Source of the DNA: Corallococcus interemptor
GTDB lineage: Bacteria; Myxococcota; Myxococcia; Myxococcales; Myxococcaceae
Assembly (NCBI RefSeq): GCF_003668875.1
Contig: NZ_RAWM01000009.1
Location: forward strand, 1-64,000
Length of the DNA stretch: 64,000 bases
Direction: 5' to 3'
Within the stretch, counting starts at the first letter, position 1, and every line of letters begins with the position of its first letter. Made by a program: the position numbers and the translations under genes. A model generated the notes under the pieces. That model made no database searches and had not been told where the DNA came from. It worked only from the letters and a program-made list of their open reading frames with translations. Positions 8,833 through 18,159 of the stretch are shown here, piece after piece.

Positions 8833-9513
8833 ATGAGCACGCACGCGCGATGGAAGCTGCCCCTGGGCACTGCGGGAGTCCTGGTCCTGGCGGTGGGGGC
8901 GTGGCTTGTCTTTGGCGGGCAGGCTCCGGAGGACACCGCGCCGTCCGCGCCGCCCGCGACGGTGACGCAGGCCCCTTCGCCGCCGCCCGTGTTCGCCTCC
9001 ACCCCGGCGGTGCCCCGCTCGAAGGACGGCGGGTTGGACCTGGTGGGCGCGGCGGCGGCGCAGGTGCAGGCGGCGCCCCCGGATGAAGAGCCCGCCCCCT
9101 ATCCGGTGGACCTGGAGGCGCTGCGCGCGAAGCTGCCGGGCAACCTGTACTTCGAGATGGACGCGCCCACGAAGGACCCGGCGGAGCTGAGCCGCCGCGA
9201 GGGCGTGAAGGCGAAGTGGAACGCGCTCTACGGCAAGGTGCTGTCCAACGAGGCGTCCGAAGAAGAGGTGCACCAGTACTACGAGCACCGCCGCCAGGTG
9301 TCCGAGGACGCCATCGCCTTCGCCACCACGATGCTCCAGGACTACGGCGACAAGCTGCCGTCCGAGCACCGGGGCCTGTTGGAGCTGAGCGTGAACATGC
9401 ACCGCACGCGCCTGGCGGAGATTCCCCGCCAGGAGTCGGACGCGCTCGCGCGCCGCGAGGCCCACGCCCAGCGGCAGAAGGAGTGGCGCGCGGGCGGCGG
9501 CCGTCAGCCCTGA
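8833..9513 (+). CDS. Membrane-anchored hypothetical protein
   Basis: Hypothetical protein of 226 residues with one N-terminal transmembrane segment ([19 protein letters not shown]) and then a long Pro/Ala/Ser linker to about residue 85. The charged C-terminal domain (about 90-226) is helical and rich in Glu, Arg and His, with stretches such as [21 protein letters not shown] do not recognise the family. The ATG at 8833 was chosen because the basic residues and hydrophobic segment follow; an ATG at 8821 is possible. Its stop overlaps the end of the convergent HelD-like gene by ten bases. Confidence 0.65.
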   Translation: MSTHARWKLPLGTAGVLVLAVGAWLVFGGQAPEDTAPSAPPATVTQAPSPPPVFASTPAVPRSKDGGLDLVGAAAAQVQAAPPDEEPAPYPVDLEALRAKLPGNLYFEMDAPTKDPAELSRREGVKAKWNALYGKVLSNEASEEEVHQYYEHRRQVSEDAIAFATTMLQDYGDKLPSEHRGLLELSVNMHRTRLAEIPRQESDALARREAHAQRQKEWRAGGGRQP

Positions 9514-11633
9514 AGGGACGCGTCCGCGCCGGGGAAGGTGCGGATGAGCGGGGAGCGCACGGCGGACGAGGCCACCCACAGCTGGTGGGAGGCGCGGGTG
9601 ACGGCGACGTGCAGCCTGCGGCGGGCCTCGTCGTCCGCGGGGTAGGCGCGCGCGGTGACGTCCGGCAGGACGACGTAGTCGAACTCCAGGCCCTTCACGT
9701 TGTCCACGTCCGTCACGTCCACGCCGGGCTCGAAGGAGAAGTCGCCCTCCAGCACCAGCCGCGCCCAGGGCATCTCCCGGATGACGCGGTGGAAGGACTG
9801 GGCGGCCTCGCGGCTGCTGGCGATGACGCCCACGGACGCGTGCGGCTCGCGCAGCACCAGGTCGCGCAGGGCGTCTCCCAGGAAGAGCCACGCCTGGGCT
9901 TCGTCCGGGAAGTGGTGGAAGCCCACGGGCGCGCCCTCGCGGCCGGCCTTCGCGGCGTTGGACGGGGACTGCGTGCCCAGCACGTGCTGCGCCAGCTCCA
10001 CCACCGGGCGCGGGCAGCGGTAGGACACCTGGAGCCGGCAGGTGGCGGCGTCGCGGATGCCCAGCTCCTCCAGCGCGGCGTCCCAGCCGGCGAAGCCCGT
10101 GGTGGTCTGCTGCACGTCGTCCCCGGCCAGCGTGCAGCTGCGGCTGTCGCCGAGCAGCTGGCTGACGACGAAGAGTTCGAAGAGGGAGAAGTCCTCCGCC
10201 TCGTCCAGCACCACGTGCGCCAGCCGCTCCGCGCCCAGCGCGCCCCGCTGCGCCTTGAGGAACATGAGGATGGGCAGGTCGTCCGCGTCCACCGTGCCCG
10301 CGAGCGCGTCCGTCGTGTCCGCTTCAATCGCGCGCCCGTCCACGGTGACGAGCCGGTCCTCGTCGAAGCCCTTGTACTGGCGCGACAGCGGCGTGGCCGT
10401 CTGGTGCTTCGTGTGCTCCAGCACCTCCGCCACCACGGTGCGCGGCAGCTCTCCCTTCGCGTCCTCCACCACGGCCTCCAGGAAGGCGCGGTCCAGGTAC
10501 GCGTCCGCCAGCTTGATGCGCAGCCGGTCCAGCGTGGGGGGCAGGGGCTTGCCCTTGAACACGGGCAGGCGGCCGGCCAGCGCGCGGCGCAGGGCGGGGT
10601 GGCGCTTGAAGCGCGACACGAGCGCGGGCGTGTCCGGGGACAGCTTGATGCCGGGCACGCTGAAGGCGCTCCTCGCGGTGGCCAGCGACCACGACTCCAG
10701 CGTCTCCACGGACACCTTGCCCAGGCCCAGCGGCGCGAGCAGCCGGCGCGTGAGCCGGGCCAGGCCCGCCTCCGGGACGACGACCTGGGTGCGCGCCTGC
10801 GGGTACGTCTTCGCGTCGTCGAAGACGACCTTGGCCAGCCGGTGCAGGGCCACCGTCGTCTTGCCGCTGCCCGCGCTGCCCAGCACCAGCAGCGGCTGTT
10901 CCGGGCCGGTGCTGACGGCGGCGTACTGCTCCGCGTCCAGCAGCGCCGTCACGCCGAAGGCGTCCTCCACGCGCGTCTCGCCGCGGCCCACGCCCAGGAA
11001 GCCCGGACGCGCGGCGGTGCCGGTGCCGCCCGAGAGCACGGAGGTCGCGTCGCGCCCGCGCGCGTGCCAGCGGCCCTGTGAATCGCGCTGGAGCAGGTGC
11101 GGGCCGGTGCTGATGCGGGTGAGCACGCCCTTCTCGATGATGACCAGGCGGCGCGCCTCCACCTCGCCCTCGGAGAGCCGGTCGCCGAAGTACTCCTCGA
11201 ACGCGTCGCCCTCCTCGTAGTTGTAGAAGACGCGGGCCACCGGGGCGAATCTCCAGTCGATGACGCGCACGCCGGCGGAGAGGTTGGCGAAGCTGGTGCG
11301 CCCGAGCAGGTAGTCGCGCGCGCCCGTGGGGCCGGACAGGCGCAGGTGCGCGAAGTAGGGGGCGTTCGCGTCCGGCAGCGGCACGGACTCCTGGCGCTCC
11401 AGCATGGAGCGCACCTCGTTCATCTGGGTGAAGACGTGCGGCAGGTCCGCGGCGTGCGCCGTGGTGGCGTCGTCGCGCAGCACCGCCAGCTGGGCCATGA
11501 GCCCCTGCGTGTCCAGCGTGCGCCCCGCGGCCTGGCGGCGCGCCTCCGCCAGCGCCTGCTGGACGCGGGAGAGCAGGGCCTCCTCCTCGGCGATGAGCGC
11601 GAGCGCCTCGGGCGACAGCTCCTGGCCGGCCAT
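9504..11633 (-). CDS. HelD/UvrD-like superfamily 1 ATPase
   Basis: ATPase of 709 residues with the layout of HelD-type proteins: N-terminal coiled coil (about 5-60), a beta-rich insertion, Walker [16 protein letters not shown] at about residue 250, an interrupted helicase core with [10 protein letters not shown] (Walker B), an SYRCPRPV segment, and the C-terminal helicase motif [10 protein letters not shown]. In Bacillus and actinobacteria HelD relatives release stalled RNA polymerase; in enterobacteria helicase IV is related. Which role applies here is unknown. The ATG at 11633 follows GGAAAGGAAG; the longer frame to 11804 adds low-complexity, probably untranslated sequence. Confidence 0.82.
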   Translation of the reverse strand: MAGQELSPEALALIAEEEALLSRVQQALAEARRQAAGRTLDTQGLMAQLAVLRDDATTAHAADLPHVFTQMNEVRSMLERQESVPLPDANAPYFAHLRLSGPTGARDYLLGRTSFANLSAGVRVIDWRFAPVARVFYNYEEGDAFEEYFGDRLSEGEVEARRLVIIEKGVLTRISTGPHLLQRDSQGRWHARGRDATSVLSGGTGTAARPGFLGVGRGETRVEDAFGVTALLDAEQYAAVSTGPEQPLLVLGSAGSGKTTVALHRLAKVVFDDAKTYPQARTQVVVPEAGLARLTRRLLAPLGLGKVSVETLESWSLATARSAFSVPGIKLSPDTPALVSRFKRHPALRRALAGRLPVFKGKPLPPTLDRLRIKLADAYLDRAFLEAVVEDAKGELPRTVVAEVLEHTKHQTATPLSRQYKGFDEDRLVTVDGRAIEADTTDALAGTVDADDLPILMFLKAQRGALGAERLAHVVLDEAEDFSLFELFVVSQLLGDSRSCTLAGDDVQQTTTGFAGWDAALEELGIRDAATCRLQVSYRCPRPVVELAQHVLGTQSPSNAAKAGREGAPVGFHHFPDEAQAWLFLGDALRDLVLREPHASVGVIASSREAAQSFHRVIREMPWARLVLEGDFSFEPGVDVTDVDNVKGLEFDYVVLPDVTARAYPADDEARRRLHVAVTRASHQLWVASSAVRSPLIRTFPGADASLQG

Positions 11634-11960
11634 GACGTCTTCCTTTCCGCTACGTGGGCGTTGGTGGCCGTGCAAGGTGAACGCTGGCCTGCGCCGGGTC
11701 AACCCGTTGGATTTCCGGGCCGTCTTGCTAGATTGAGGATCGCGGTCAGGGCGCCGGGCCCGCGTCCCAGGTCCTCCCGCGCCCCTGCTCCCCATCCACC
11801 CCACCAGGTTGCCTCCCCGTGGGGTGGGGTGGATGTCCGCGAGTGGTCGCTGAAGGGGGCTGTCTGTCGAATGGCGGCGCGCGCCGGGGGCGGGTGGCTT
11901 CTAACGGCGCTGGCGGCTTGCTTCCGTCCGCATCCATCCCGAACACGGAGGATGCACCGG
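11634..11960. promoter_or_regulatory. 327-base divergent intergenic region
   Basis: No gene is supported here. The region separates the leftward HelD-like gene from the rightward beta-barrel gene. It holds the large hairpin listed separately and a possible TAGATTG -10-like box near 11730, but no promoter can be defined with confidence. Confidence 0.4.
11793..11835. repeat. Perfect 13-bp inverted repeat in a divergent intergenic region
   Basis: CATCCACCCCACC (11793-11805) and GGTGGGGTGGATG (11823-11835) are perfect inverse copies around a 17-base loop. No T-run follows, and both flanking genes point away from it, so it is not an ordinary terminator. It could be an operator, a transcribed leader hairpin or a small repeat element. 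Confidence 0.6.
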
Positions 11961-12824
11961 ATGACCTCGATGAATGCGCCGTTCCGCTGGACGCTGTCGC
12001 TCGCCGCCGCGCTGGGACTCGCCACCTCCGCGGGAGCCCAGGAGCCGGTGGAGCCACCGCCGGAGCCCCAGGCGGAGACGGAGACGACCACGACGACGTC
12101 CACCACCACGAGCTCGGAGACGAGCTCGGAGGGGATGTCGCGGCAGGCGGAGATGGGCCGCATCGGGCCGCAGTTCGCGGTGAGCGGCAACGTGGGCTTC
12201 GGCCTGGGCTACGTCTACACGAACGGCCAGAGCCCGGGGGGCGGCCTGGAGGATTTGAAGATCACCGACTCCGCGAAGATCTCCTTCCCCATCATCGCGG
12301 AGCTGGGCTTCCGGGTGACGCCGCGCTTCTACCTGGGCGTGTGGGGCAGCTGGGAGCCGGTGCTGACGAAGACGAATGCGCTGTCGTGCCCGGAGGGCTT
12401 CCAGTGCGACACCTTCCAGTGGCGCGTGGGGCCGGAGGTCCGCTACCACATCCGGCCGGGCTCGGGCTTCGACCCTTACATCGGCCTGGGCGTGGGTCTG
12501 GAAATCCTGAAGAGCCACGTGGAGGGGGACACGCAGCTGCAGGTGGCTCCGGGCGTGTTCGTCCCCACGCACGTGGACACGCACGTCAACGACCGGGGGC
12601 CCACCATCGCGCGCGTCACGCTGGGCGGCGACCTGCGGGTGTCGCGGAGCCTGTCGGTGGGGCCCATCATCAGCGCGTCCGTGGGCCAGTACACGGTGCG
12701 CACCGGGACGCAGACGCTGGACATCACCGGCGTGGGCAGCCGGGACCAGGACCTCGCGCCCGTGGATGACGGCTTCCACGCGCTGTTCACCGCGGGCATC
12801 CGGATCGCGTTCCTGCCCCTGTAG
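11961..12824 (+). CDS. Outer-membrane beta-barrel protein
   Basis: Protein of 287 residues with a signal peptide ending SAGAQ, then a Glu/Pro/Thr/Ser-rich low-complexity linker (about 28-60) with a long threonine run, then an OmpA/porin-like beta-barrel domain. Alternating strands such as 'FAVSGNVGFGLGYVYTNG', 'FDPYIGLGVGLEI' and a C-terminal strand ending in FLPL support the barrel. Two cysteines in the middle may form a disulfide. GGAGG lies about nine bases before the chosen ATG; an ATG three codons earlier overlaps that site. The function is unknown beyond a surface or structural role. Confidence 0.7.
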   Translation: MTSMNAPFRWTLSLAAALGLATSAGAQEPVEPPPEPQAETETTTTTSTTTSSETSSEGMSRQAEMGRIGPQFAVSGNVGFGLGYVYTNGQSPGGGLEDLKITDSAKISFPIIAELGFRVTPRFYLGVWGSWEPVLTKTNALSCPEGFQCDTFQWRVGPEVRYHIRPGSGFDPYIGLGVGLEILKSHVEGDTQLQVAPGVFVPTHVDTHVNDRGPTIARVTLGGDLRVSRSLSVGPIISASVGQYTVRTGTQTLDITGVGSRDQDLAPVDDGFHALFTAGIRIAFLPL

Positions 12825-12901
12825 CGCGTGCGCGGCGTGCACTTTCCTGGAACCTGGGGACCGGGTGAGGTGTCTTGGGGCGCACCTCTCCCGGAGGGTG
12901 C

Positions 12902-15748
12902 ATGGCGTCTCGAAAGGTGTTCGTCGTGGTGGCCGGGCTGGCGCTCCTGCTGGCCGGCGGCTTTGTCTGGATGCGCGCCCCCGCGCCGGCCGTCGTGGGG
13001 GTGCGCGGCGAAGCGGTGACGTCCTCCCCTCCGCCCGCGTCCGGCCCGGCGCGGACCGCGGCGCGCCATGGAGGCGGAGCGACCGCGCTCGTGGAACAGC
13101 CCATGCGGGGCGCGGATGGAGCGCTGCGCGTGGAGGCCGTCACTGCGTCCGGGCCGCTCGCGGGCGCGGAGGTGACGCTGTACCTGCGGGGACCGGCGTC
13201 CCCCGGTTCGCGGCTGCCGTCGTGGCGCGTGGCGGGACAGGGGCGGACGGACGCGGGCGGCGCGCTGGTGTTGCCGGCGCGTCCCGGTCCCTATCTCGTC
13301 ACCGCGCGCGCGCAAGGACTGGCGCTGGCGCGCGCGGAGGTGACGCGTCCCCGCGGTGAAGCGCTGTCCACGGTCCGCCTGGTGCTGGAGCCCGGCGTGT
13401 CGCTGACGGGCCTGACGGTGGAGCGCGTGGGCGGCGCGCCGGTGCCCCAGGTGGAGCTGACGCTCACGCCGCACACCGGCTTCGAGGATGCGCTCCCCGT
13501 GTTCCTGCAGACGGGCGCGTCCGTGCCGGACGAGGCGCGGCACGAAGCGCTCAGCGACGCACGGGGCGCGTTCGGATTCCACGGCCTGGCGCGCGGTGAA
13601 TACCAGTTGGAGGCGAGAGCCCCGGGCCATGCGCCCCACCGCATCGCGCGCGTGCACGTGCCGGGGACGGACGTGCGTGTCGAACTGGACGGCTCCGCGT
13701 TCATCGAGGGCTTCATCACCCGCGCGGATGGAACGCCCGCGTCCGGAGCGCGCGTGAGCGCCTGGGGCGAGGACGGCGCGGTGGAGGTGGAGGCCGGCGA
13801 CACGGGGAGCTTCTCGCTGGATGTGCCGCCCGGGTCGTTCCAGGTGACGGCCCGCCATGGGGAGGAGACCGGCGCGGCTGGTGGCCCGGTCGTGGTGGGG
13901 CCGGGCATGACGGTGAAGGACGTGCGGATCCGCCTGGGCGGCGCGGCGTCGCTCGCGGGCGTGGTGCGGCGCAAGGACTCGGGCGAGGCCATCGCGGGGG
14001 CCACGGTGGGCGTGCGCGCGCACGGCGACCGGGCGGACCTGCTCCAGGTGCGTTCGGAGGAGGACGGGCGCTTCGAGGTGGGAGGGCTCGCGCCGGGCGC
14101 CTACGACGTGCGGGTGCTCGCGCCGGGATTCCAGCCGCTCACGCGCATGGGGCTGGGCGTGCTCGCGGGTCAGCGCTTCGACCTGGTGCTGGAGCTGGCT
14201 GCGCCGGGGCGCATCGAGGGCACGGTGGTGGATGGCGCCCAGGCACCGCTTCCCGGCGTGACGGTGGTGGCCCAGCTCCGGTGGCTGCCGCTGCCGGACG
14301 CGCTGCCCTCGGTGACGGATGCTCAGGGGCGCTTCACGCTGGAGGACGTGCCGGAAGGCACCGTGTTCGTCGCGGCACGCCGCGCGAACAGCGAGGACGA
14401 AGTGCGCCAGCCCGTGCGCGTTGAGGCAGGGAAGACCGCGACGGCGCGGCTGACGCTCGTGGACGAAGGTGTGCTGGAGGGCACCGTGCGCACCGAGGAC
14501 GGTGCGCGGCCCTCGGGCCCGGTGACGGTCACCGCGCACCGGGTGGACGCGCCGGCCTCCGAGTCCGTCGACGTGCCCGCGAAGCCGGATGGCACGTGGT
14601 CGATGCGCGTGGGCGCGGGGCGCTACCAGCTGAGCGCGTGGCTGTCCGCGCTGCGCTTCCAGAATGGCGACCAGCAGCAGGTCGTGGAGCTGGAGGCCGG
14701 CGGCCGGCGCCACGTGGACCTGGTGGTGGGCGAGCCGAAGAAGCCGCTCCGCGTGACGGTGCTGGAGCCCAACGGCGCGCCCAGCGTCCACGCGACGGTG
14801 ATGGCCACGGAGGCGGGGCACACGGACATCCAGGCGGAGGAGATGACGGACGCGTCCGGTCAGGCGGTGCTGGCGCTGGATGGCTTGGGTTCGGACGCGT
14901 GGCGCGTCTGGTCCACGAACGGCGGACGGCAGGGCGAGGCCGTGAGCGTGTCCGCGTCCCGGAAGGAGCTCACGCTCCAGCTGAAGCCCGGGGCCCGGCT
15001 GAGGGGCACCGTGCGCTCGGCGGGAGGCCGCGAGGTGCGGGGCTTCACGTTGACGGTCACCGCGGCGCGCGGCGAGGACGACTTCCTCTCCAGCGTGGAG
15101 CGCCAGTTCTCCGGGGACGCCTTCCAGGTGGATGACGTCTTCCCCACGCGCGTCACCGTCACGGCCACGCTGCCGGACGGGCGCGCGGGCAAGGTGGACG
15201 TGTCACTTGCGTCCGGCGCGGAGGCCATCGTGGAGGTGGTGGTGGACGCGGGCGGCAGCGTGTCCGGACGGCTGGTGGATGCGCGCACGGGTGAACCGCT
15301 GGTGGGCGCGTACGTGGACGCGGATGGCATCGCGTCGCCCACCACGGGCGCGGACGGACGCTTCGAGTTGAAGGACCTGGCCCCTGGCGCGCACCGGCTC
15401 ACCGCGTGGAGCCGGGGACGGGAGCTGGTGGACCGGCGGGTGACGCTGTCGGCGGGGAAGACGCAGGCGCTGGGGGACTGGCGCCTGGGGCTTCAGCGCG
15501 TGGAGCCGGGACGGCTGGGCCTGAGCTTCGGCATGACGGGGCGGGACGTGGTCATCAGCGGCATCGCCGAGGGCGCGGACGTCGCTGGCCTGCGGGTCGG
15601 GGACGTGGTGCGCTCCATCGACGGAGCGGTGGTGCTGGACACGGGCGAGGCGCGGCGGCGGGAGCTGGGCTCGCCGGGCAGCCCCGCGGTGCTCGCGCTC
15701 CAGCGGGGCGGACAGGCCCTGTCACTCACGTTCATCCGCGCACGCTGA
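12902..15748 (+). CDS. Membrane-anchored carboxypeptidase-regulatory-like repeat protein with C-terminal PDZ domain
   Basis: Protein of 948 residues. A single N-terminal membrane anchor (about 5-25) is followed by eight or more tandem beta-sandwich domains of the carboxypeptidase regulatory-like type; repeated signatures are 'GxVxxxxGxPxxGAxVxA' and 'DGRFxLxxLxPGxYxLxA'. The last 80 residues form a PDZ domain (LGLSFGMTG, then AEGADVAGLRVGDVVRSIDG). GGAGG precedes the ATG at 12902. Such multi-domain proteins are typical of the myxobacterial envelope; the PDZ end may bind peptide termini or assist a protease. Ligands are not predictable from sequence. Confidence 0.78.
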   Translation: MASRKVFVVVAGLALLLAGGFVWMRAPAPAVVGVRGEAVTSSPPPASGPARTAARHGGGATALVEQPMRGADGALRVEAVTASGPLAGAEVTLYLRGPASPGSRLPSWRVAGQGRTDAGGALVLPARPGPYLVTARAQGLALARAEVTRPRGEALSTVRLVLEPGVSLTGLTVERVGGAPVPQVELTLTPHTGFEDALPVFLQTGASVPDEARHEALSDARGAFGFHGLARGEYQLEARAPGHAPHRIARVHVPGTDVRVELDGSAFIEGFITRADGTPASGARVSAWGEDGAVEVEAGDTGSFSLDVPPGSFQVTARHGEETGAAGGPVVVGPGMTVKDVRIRLGGAASLAGVVRRKDSGEAIAGATVGVRAHGDRADLLQVRSEEDGRFEVGGLAPGAYDVRVLAPGFQPLTRMGLGVLAGQRFDLVLELAAPGRIEGTVVDGAQAPLPGVTVVAQLRWLPLPDALPSVTDAQGRFTLEDVPEGTVFVAARRANSEDEVRQPVRVEAGKTATARLTLVDEGVLEGTVRTEDGARPSGPVTVTAHRVDAPASESVDVPAKPDGTWSMRVGAGRYQLSAWLSALRFQNGDQQQVVELEAGGRRHVDLVVGEPKKPLRVTVLEPNGAPSVHATVMATEAGHTDIQAEEMTDASGQAVLALDGLGSDAWRVWSTNGGRQGEAVSVSASRKELTLQLKPGARLRGTVRSAGGREVRGFTLTVTAARGEDDFLSSVERQFSGDAFQVDDVFPTRVTVTATLPDGRAGKVDVSLASGAEAIVEVVVDAGGSVSGRLVDARTGEPLVGAYVDADGIASPTTGADGRFELKDLAPGAHRLTAWSRGRELVDRRVTLSAGKTQALGDWRLGLQRVEPGRLGLSFGMTGRDVVISGIAEGADVAGLRVGDVVRSIDGAVVLDTGEARRRELGSPGSPAVLALQRGGQALSLTFIRAR

Positions 15749-15798
15749 GGCCCGCGTGGCTTGAAAGCGCGGGTCAGGCCCTGACAGCATCCCGCGCC

Positions 15799-16944
15799 AT
15801 GGATGAGCGCTTCACGCCGGAGCACGAGGCATTCCGCCGCACCGTGCGTCAGTTCGCCGAGAAGGAGCTGGCCCCGCACGCTCTGGAGTGGGACCAGGCC
15901 GGCGAGTTCCCCCGGGACGTGTTCCGCCGCTGCGGAGAGCTGGGCTTCTTCGGCATCAGCCATGATCCGGCCTACGGAGGCAGTGGGCTGGACTACTGGT
16001 ACGTGGCCGCCTTCGCGGAGGAGCTGGCGCGCGCGCGCAACGGCGGCGTGGCGATGTCGCTCCTGGTGCAAGGGCAGATGGCCACACCGGTCATCAACGA
16101 GCTGGGCACCGACGAGCAGAAGCGCGAGTTCCTGGCCCCCGCGCTCACCGGGGAGCGCATCGCGGCGCTGGCGATGAGCGAGCCGGACGCGGGCTCGGAC
16201 CTGGCCCGGCTGCGCACCACGGCGAGGCGGGACGGGGACGACTACGTCATCCAGGGCGCCAAGACGTGGATCTCCAACGGCGCCCGCGCGGACTTCCTGG
16301 TGCTGGCGGTGCGCACGGGCGGGGAGGGCGCGCCGGGCATCTCGCTGGTGACGCTGCCCACGGACGTGAAGGGCTTCAGCGTGTCGAAGAAGCTCCAGAA
16401 GGTGGGGCACCGCTCGTCGGACATGGCCATCCTCTACTTCGAGGACTGCCGCATCCCCGCGCGCTACGTGCTGGGCCGGGAGAACGACGGCTTCTTCCAC
16501 ATCATGAACAGCTTCCACGCGGAGCGCCTGGTGACGGCGCTCTACACGGTGGCGGTGATGGACGACCTGCTGCGGGAGGCCATCCGCTACGGTCGCGAGC
16601 GTCAGGCGTTTGGAAAGCGATTGCTGGACTTCCAGGTGTGGCGCCACACCTTCGTGGACCACGCCACCCGCGTGGAGGCGGCGCGGCAGCTCACCTATCA
16701 GGCGGTGCAGCTCTTCAATCGCAAACGCAAACAGAAGCCCGTGAAGGAGATCGCCATGGCCAAGCTCCTCACCACGGAGCTGGCCCAGCGCGTGGCCTAT
16801 GACTGCCAGCAGTTCTACGGCGGCATGGGCTACGTGGAGGAGTCCCACGTCGCGCGGGCGTGGCGCGACGTGCGCATGCTCACCATTGGCGGCGGCACGT
16901 CCGAGGTGATGAAGGAGATCATCGCCGGGACGATGGCGCTGTAG
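15799..16944 (+). CDS. Acyl-CoA dehydrogenase
   Basis: FAD-dependent acyl-CoA dehydrogenase of 381 residues, the normal family length. Signatures include 'LAMSEPDAGSDLARLRTTA' around residue 135 (FAD/substrate loop), the 'KTWISNG' strand, YGRERQAFGKRLLDFQ near residue 275, and QFYGGMGYVEE followed by 'TIGGGTSEVMKEIIAG' near the end. The position that often holds the catalytic base reads 'YVEESHVARAWRD'. It would catalyse alpha,beta-dehydrogenation of an acyl-CoA, probably in branched-chain or fatty-acid breakdown. It stands alone, with no electron-transfer flavoprotein gene nearby, so the specific substrate is open. Confidence 0.9.
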   Translation: MDERFTPEHEAFRRTVRQFAEKELAPHALEWDQAGEFPRDVFRRCGELGFFGISHDPAYGGSGLDYWYVAAFAEELARARNGGVAMSLLVQGQMATPVINELGTDEQKREFLAPALTGERIAALAMSEPDAGSDLARLRTTARRDGDDYVIQGAKTWISNGARADFLVLAVRTGGEGAPGISLVTLPTDVKGFSVSKKLQKVGHRSSDMAILYFEDCRIPARYVLGRENDGFFHIMNSFHAERLVTALYTVAVMDDLLREAIRYGRERQAFGKRLLDFQVWRHTFVDHATRVEAARQLTYQAVQLFNRKRKQKPVKEIAMAKLLTTELAQRVAYDCQQFYGGMGYVEESHVARAWRDVRMLTIGGGTSEVMKEIIAGTMAL

Positions 16945-16970
16945 CCCGGCGGGGGCCCGGGCCCCCGGTC

Positions 16971-17510
16971 CTATTTCCCCAACAGGCCGCCGAGCATCCC
17001 GCCCAGCCCGCCACCGCCCTGGGGACCGCCGCCTCCGCCGGAGCCGCCCGCGAGCAGGGGCACCACGGCGAGGATCTTCCCCACCAGGCCCGGGTCCAGG
17101 CGGGACTTGAGGAAGTTGAGGAGGATGGGCGCCACCAGGGTGGCCTTGCCCGCGTCCAGGTTGAAGCGCTGGAGGATGGCCACCACGCCGGCCACCTCGC
17201 CCGCGTGGGCCGCCGCGCCGCCCAGGGCGCCCATGAGGCCGCCGCCGCCTCCTCCACCGCCGCCCGCGCCGCCGAGCATGCCGCCCAGGGCGCCCATGAG
17301 GCCGCCGCCGTCGCCCGCCGGGGCCTGGGCCTGTGCCTGCTGCTGCCAGCCCTGCATCTCCGGGATGGCCTGGTCCATCTGCCGGGCCGCGTCCGGGCCC
17401 ACCTTCTCCTGCACCGTGCCCTGCACGAGCTTCAGGAGCGAACCCGCGAGCCCCTGTGCCTGCGTGCCATCCACTCCAAGTTGCTGCGAGAGCTGTCCGA
17501 TGAGGTCCAT
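16971..17510 (-). CDS. DUF2780-like glycine-rich protein
   Basis: Protein of 179 residues. The N-terminal helix 'MDLIGQLSQQLGVDGTQAQG' and the later block 'GVVAILQRFNLDAGKATLVA' with a final LLNFLKSRLDPGL segment match the DUF2780 (VcgC/VcgE) family. Between and after these lie glycine-rich tracts (a run of nine Gly around residue 85, and GGGGLGGMLGGLLGK at the end). No signal peptide is evident. The function of the family is unknown. The glycine runs explain the shadow frames seen on the other strand. Confidence 0.7.
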   Translation of the reverse strand: MDLIGQLSQQLGVDGTQAQGLAGSLLKLVQGTVQEKVGPDAARQMDQAIPEMQGWQQQAQAQAPAGDGGGLMGALGGMLGGAGGGGGGGGGLMGALGGAAAHAGEVAGVVAILQRFNLDAGKATLVAPILLNFLKSRLDPGLVGKILAVVPLLAGGSGGGGGPQGGGGLGGMLGGLLGK

Positions 17511-17616
17511 GCGCCGCGCTCCTTCACGTGAGTCCCAATGGGAAGGCGGCGGTTGTAGCGGCAGGGCGGGAGGGACGGCTTGAAAAACCCGCGCGAGCGT
17601 TGGTCGGAGGACGGCC

Positions 17617-18105
17617 CTACAGTCGGGTGAAGGACCAGCTCAGCGCGCGGCCGCCCTCGTAGGGCATGACGCCGTGGAAGGGGCGCGGGTCCTCGTCGAA
17701 CACGAGCGGCAGGAAGTGCCGGTCCCCGTCCCACAGCGACAGGGACAGGATGGACGACACGGGGACCCAGGACAGCGAGCCCTCGGGGTTCTTGTCCAGG
17801 GGCGTGCCCGTGAAGGCGTCGATGCGGAAGATGAAGCCCAGCCAGTCCTCGCCGTGCTTGCCGAAGCCGGGCCAGGACAGGGTGCCGCGCAGGCTCATGC
17901 GCGTGCACTCGATGCCGGCCTCCTCGCGGATCTCCCGGCGCATGCACGCGGCGATGTCCTCGTCGCGTTCCATCTTGCCGCCCAGGCCGTTGTACTTGCC
18001 GTAGTGGGCGTCATCCGGGCGGGCGTCGCGATGGATGAGGAGCACCCGCTGGCCGTCCGGCGACATCACGTAGCCCAGCGTGGCGACGATGGGGGTGTAG
18101 GGCAT
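17617..18105 (-). CDS. Nudix hydrolase, 8-oxo-dGTP diphosphatase-like
   Basis: Nudix hydrolase of 162 residues with a perfect Nudix box from Gly43 to Ile65 (G-x5-E-x7-REIREEAGI). The N-terminal strand 'ATLGYVMSPDGQRVLLIHR' and the NGLGGK lead-in resemble MutT/MTH1-like enzymes that hydrolyse oxidised purine nucleotides or other nucleoside diphosphate derivatives. The C-terminal region 'GGRALSWSF' is also typical of the MTH1-like subgroup. It stands as a single gene divergent from nothing close by; the start ATG at 18105 is the only reasonable one. Confidence 0.85.
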   Translation of the reverse strand: MPYTPIVATLGYVMSPDGQRVLLIHRDARPDDAHYGKYNGLGGKMERDEDIAACMRREIREEAGIECTRMSLRGTLSWPGFGKHGEDWLGFIFRIDAFTGTPLDKNPEGSLSWVPVSSILSLSLWDGDRHFLPLVFDEDPRPFHGVMPYEGGRALSWSFTRL

Positions 18106-18159
18106 GGGCCCGGTTCGTCCCCTGATTCCGGCGGGGCGTCAAGCGCCCGGCGTGTCGAG

